Origin: Streptomyces griseus
GTDB taxonomy: Bacteria; Actinomycetota; Actinomycetes; Nanopelagicales; Nanopelagicaceae
NCBI GenBank assembly: GCA_945884695.1
Contig: CAMCYO010000010.1
Span: 1-48,685, forward strand
Length of the DNA stretch: 48,685 nucleotides
Direction of reading: 5' to 3'
Position 1 is the stretch's first letter; each line of letters opens with the position of its first letter. Shown piece after piece: positions 47,211-48,685 of the stretch. The notes under the pieces were generated by a model. The model worked only from the letters and a program-made list of their open reading frames with translations, had not been told where the DNA came from and did no database searches. Position numbers and translations under genes: made by a program.

Positions 47211-48685
47211 CTAATGCGCAGCTTCATTCCAACTCTTACCAATACCAACACTTACCGCTAACGGTGCCTTAAGCGGATATGCAGAACCCATTTCTTTGCG
47301 CATAATTTCGGTAAGAATTTCGGCCTCCCCTGATCCAACCTCGCAAATAAGTTCATCATGGACTTGCAATAACAATCGCGACTTTAAGCCATGCGTATCA
47401 ATAGATCTCTCCACATTAAGCATTGCTTCTTTGATGATGTCAGCAGCCGATCCTTGAATTGGCGCGTTAAGTGCCATTCGTTCGGCAATTTCACGACGTT
47501 GACGATTGTCATCCAATAAATCTGGCAAGTAACGGCGTCTTCCCATAATTGTTTCGGTATAGCCAACCTTGCGCGCTTGTTCCACAACGCTACTTAAATA
47601 ATCGCGAATTCCGCCAAATCTTTCAAAATATCGCTCCATAAGCAGTTGTGCCTCTGGTGGTGAAATCGATAATTGCACCGAAAGTCCGTAAGCGGAAAGT
47701 CCATAGGCTAAACCGTAAGACATCGCCTTAATCTGTCGGCGCATCTCCGGATCTACGCGCGTTGCAGCAACCCCAAATACTTCGGAGGCGATAGTTGAAT
47801 GGAGATCCTCACCCTTATTAAATGCTTCCAATAAATTCTTATCATTGGAGAGGTGAGCCATAATGCGCATTTCAATTTGACTGTAATCAGCAGTTAATAA
47901 GGATTCATAACCGATTCCGGCAATAAAACATTCACGAATCCTTCTACCTTCCTGCGTCCGCACGGGAATATTTTGTAGATTCGGACCGGTCGAAGAAAGA
48001 CGGCCCGTGGCAGCAATCATTTGCTGAAAATTGGTTCGGATTCGACCGTCACTATCCACGGCTTCAAGCAAGCCATCGATTGTTGTTTTAAGTTTATTTG
48101 TCTCTCGAATACGAAGAAGTTGATTCAGAACAGGATGCTGAGTTTTTTCAAAAAGTGACTGTAGCGACTCAGCATCGGTTGAATATCCGGTCTTAATTTT
48201 CTTGGTTTTAGGCAATTTCAACTCATCAAAAAGCAGCACCTGTAATTGCTTTGGAGAGGCAACATTAAATTCATGACCTGCTGCCTCGTGAGCTTTCTTG
48301 GTCTCAAGCTCCACTTCAGAGGCAAAGAAATCGCGAAGATTATTGAGCTCTGCACCATTGACCGCAATTCCTCGTCTCTCCATTTTTGCTAGTAGTTCGG
48401 ATATGGGCATCTCTAGATGCTGAAATAGAGTGAGGAGATTTCGGTCGGAAAGTTCGGTTGTCAGTGACTCGCGCAATGAGAATAGTTTCTCGGCATGCAG
48501 ATAGGAATTCCCATCCCATTGTGAAATATCCTGAGAACGGCTTCCTGGATTGACTAAATAGCTGGCAAGTGATGTATCAAAAATGACTCCGGCTACATCG
48601 TGGAGACGTCCAAAGGATTTCGCATCATGCATCACTTTATGAATCTTTGGATCTGTAATCCAACTCCCCATTTGAGGTGAGTTCA
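47211..48685 (-). CDS. polA: DNA polymerase I, C-terminal part (cut by window end)
   Basis: Repair and Okazaki-fragment polymerase. About 490 C-terminal residues are visible and the frame stays open through 48685, so the start lies outside the window; the ATG at 48671 is internal. The visible part covers the end of the 3'-5' exonuclease-like domain (first ~90 residues) and the whole polymerase domain: motif A TADYSQIEMRI, motif B RRQIKAMSYGLAYG and motif C LLLQVHDEL. Motif B has Tyr where E. coli Pol I has Phe762, as in mycobacterial enzymes. Confidence 0.97.
   Translation of the reverse strand, partial: NSPQMGSWITDPKIHKVMHDAKSFGRLHDVAGVIFDTSLASYLVNPGSRSQDISQWDGNSYLHAEKLFSLRESLTTELSDRNLLTLFQHLEMPISELLAKMERRGIAVNGAELNNLRDFFASEVELETKKAHEAAGHEFNVASPKQLQVLLFDELKLPKTKKIKTGYSTDAESLQSLFEKTQHPVLNQLLRIRETNKLKTTIDGLLEAVDSDGRIRTNFQQMIAATGRLSSTGPNLQNIPVRTQEGRRIRECFIAGIGYESLLTADYSQIEMRIMAHLSNDKNLLEAFNKGEDLHSTIASEVFGVAATRVDPEMRRQIKAMSYGLAYGLSAYGLSVQLSISPPEAQLLMERYFERFGGIRDYLSSVVEQARKVGYTETIMGRRRYLPDLLDDNRQRREIAERMALNAPIQGSAADIIKEAMLNVERSIDTHGLKSRLLLQVHDELICEVGSGEAEILTEIMRKEMGSAYPLKAPLAVSVGIGKSWNEAAH

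Noticed and set aside
48669-48671. ATG as the true start of polA
   Set aside because: The frame remains open to the window end, and the protein would begin in the middle of the exonuclease-like domain; the gene is simply truncated by the window.

Overview
The window looks like a compact, fairly low-GC actinobacterial chromosome. The lineage call rests on RbpA, WhiA, DUF3099, a four-domain ribosomal protein S1, an InhA-like FabI, and the infC-rpmI-rplT-trmH-pheST-arg and suf/ctaA/tkt gene orders that are standard in Actinobacteria. The visible 16S rRNA piece and the tight packing would fit a streamlined freshwater lineage such as acI/Nanopelagicales, but that placement is an inference. I see no mobile element, prophage, CRISPR array, tRNA gene or obvious transferred island; almost everything is core housekeeping.

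Layout. Positions 1-374 (minus strand) are the 5' end of a 16S rRNA gene, preceded by a ~380-nt leader with two tandem sigma70-type promoters. Positions 847-13741 (minus) hold infC-rpmI-rplT-trmH-pheS-pheT, then argC-argJ-argB-argD-argR-argH-tyrS. The arg run lacks argF and argG and starts with a promoter overlapped by two probable ArgR boxes. Positions 13742-13940 are an unusual structured leader ahead of infC, whose start codon is AUC. Positions 13941-15417 carry fabG-fabI. Positions 15540-16503 (plus) carry a DUF3099 membrane protein and SURF1. Positions 16486-18333 (minus) are an ABC exporter. Positions 18358-24761 (minus) are a full SUF iron-sulfur operon (sufR-sufB-sufD-Rieske-sufC-sufS-sufU-sufT) with a SufR-type operator. 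Positions 24802-30362 (plus) are ctaA-tkt-tal-pgi. Positions 30359-36911 (minus) are rapZ-yvcK-whiA and gap-pgk-tpiA-secG-rbpA. Positions 36936-44424 (minus) are coaE-uvrB-uvrA-uvrC. Then come rpsA (minus), an MFS transporter (plus) and a polA cut by the window end (minus).

The genes form coherent modules: translation (16S, S1, IF3, L35, L20, PheRS, TyrRS), arginine synthesis, type II fatty acid synthesis, iron-sulfur assembly linked to haem A and cytochrome oxidase maturation, central carbon metabolism, and excision repair. Genes inside operons mostly overlap by 1-8 bp. Several genes that begin a transcription unit have a TANNNT -10 box ending 6-7 nt before the start codon, which is the signature of leaderless mRNAs.

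No exotic system is evident. The best candidates for something undescribed are the infC leader RNA fold, the leaderless-promoter punctuation, and the scar-free losses from conserved clusters (argF/argG; ctaB; zwf/opcA/pgl).
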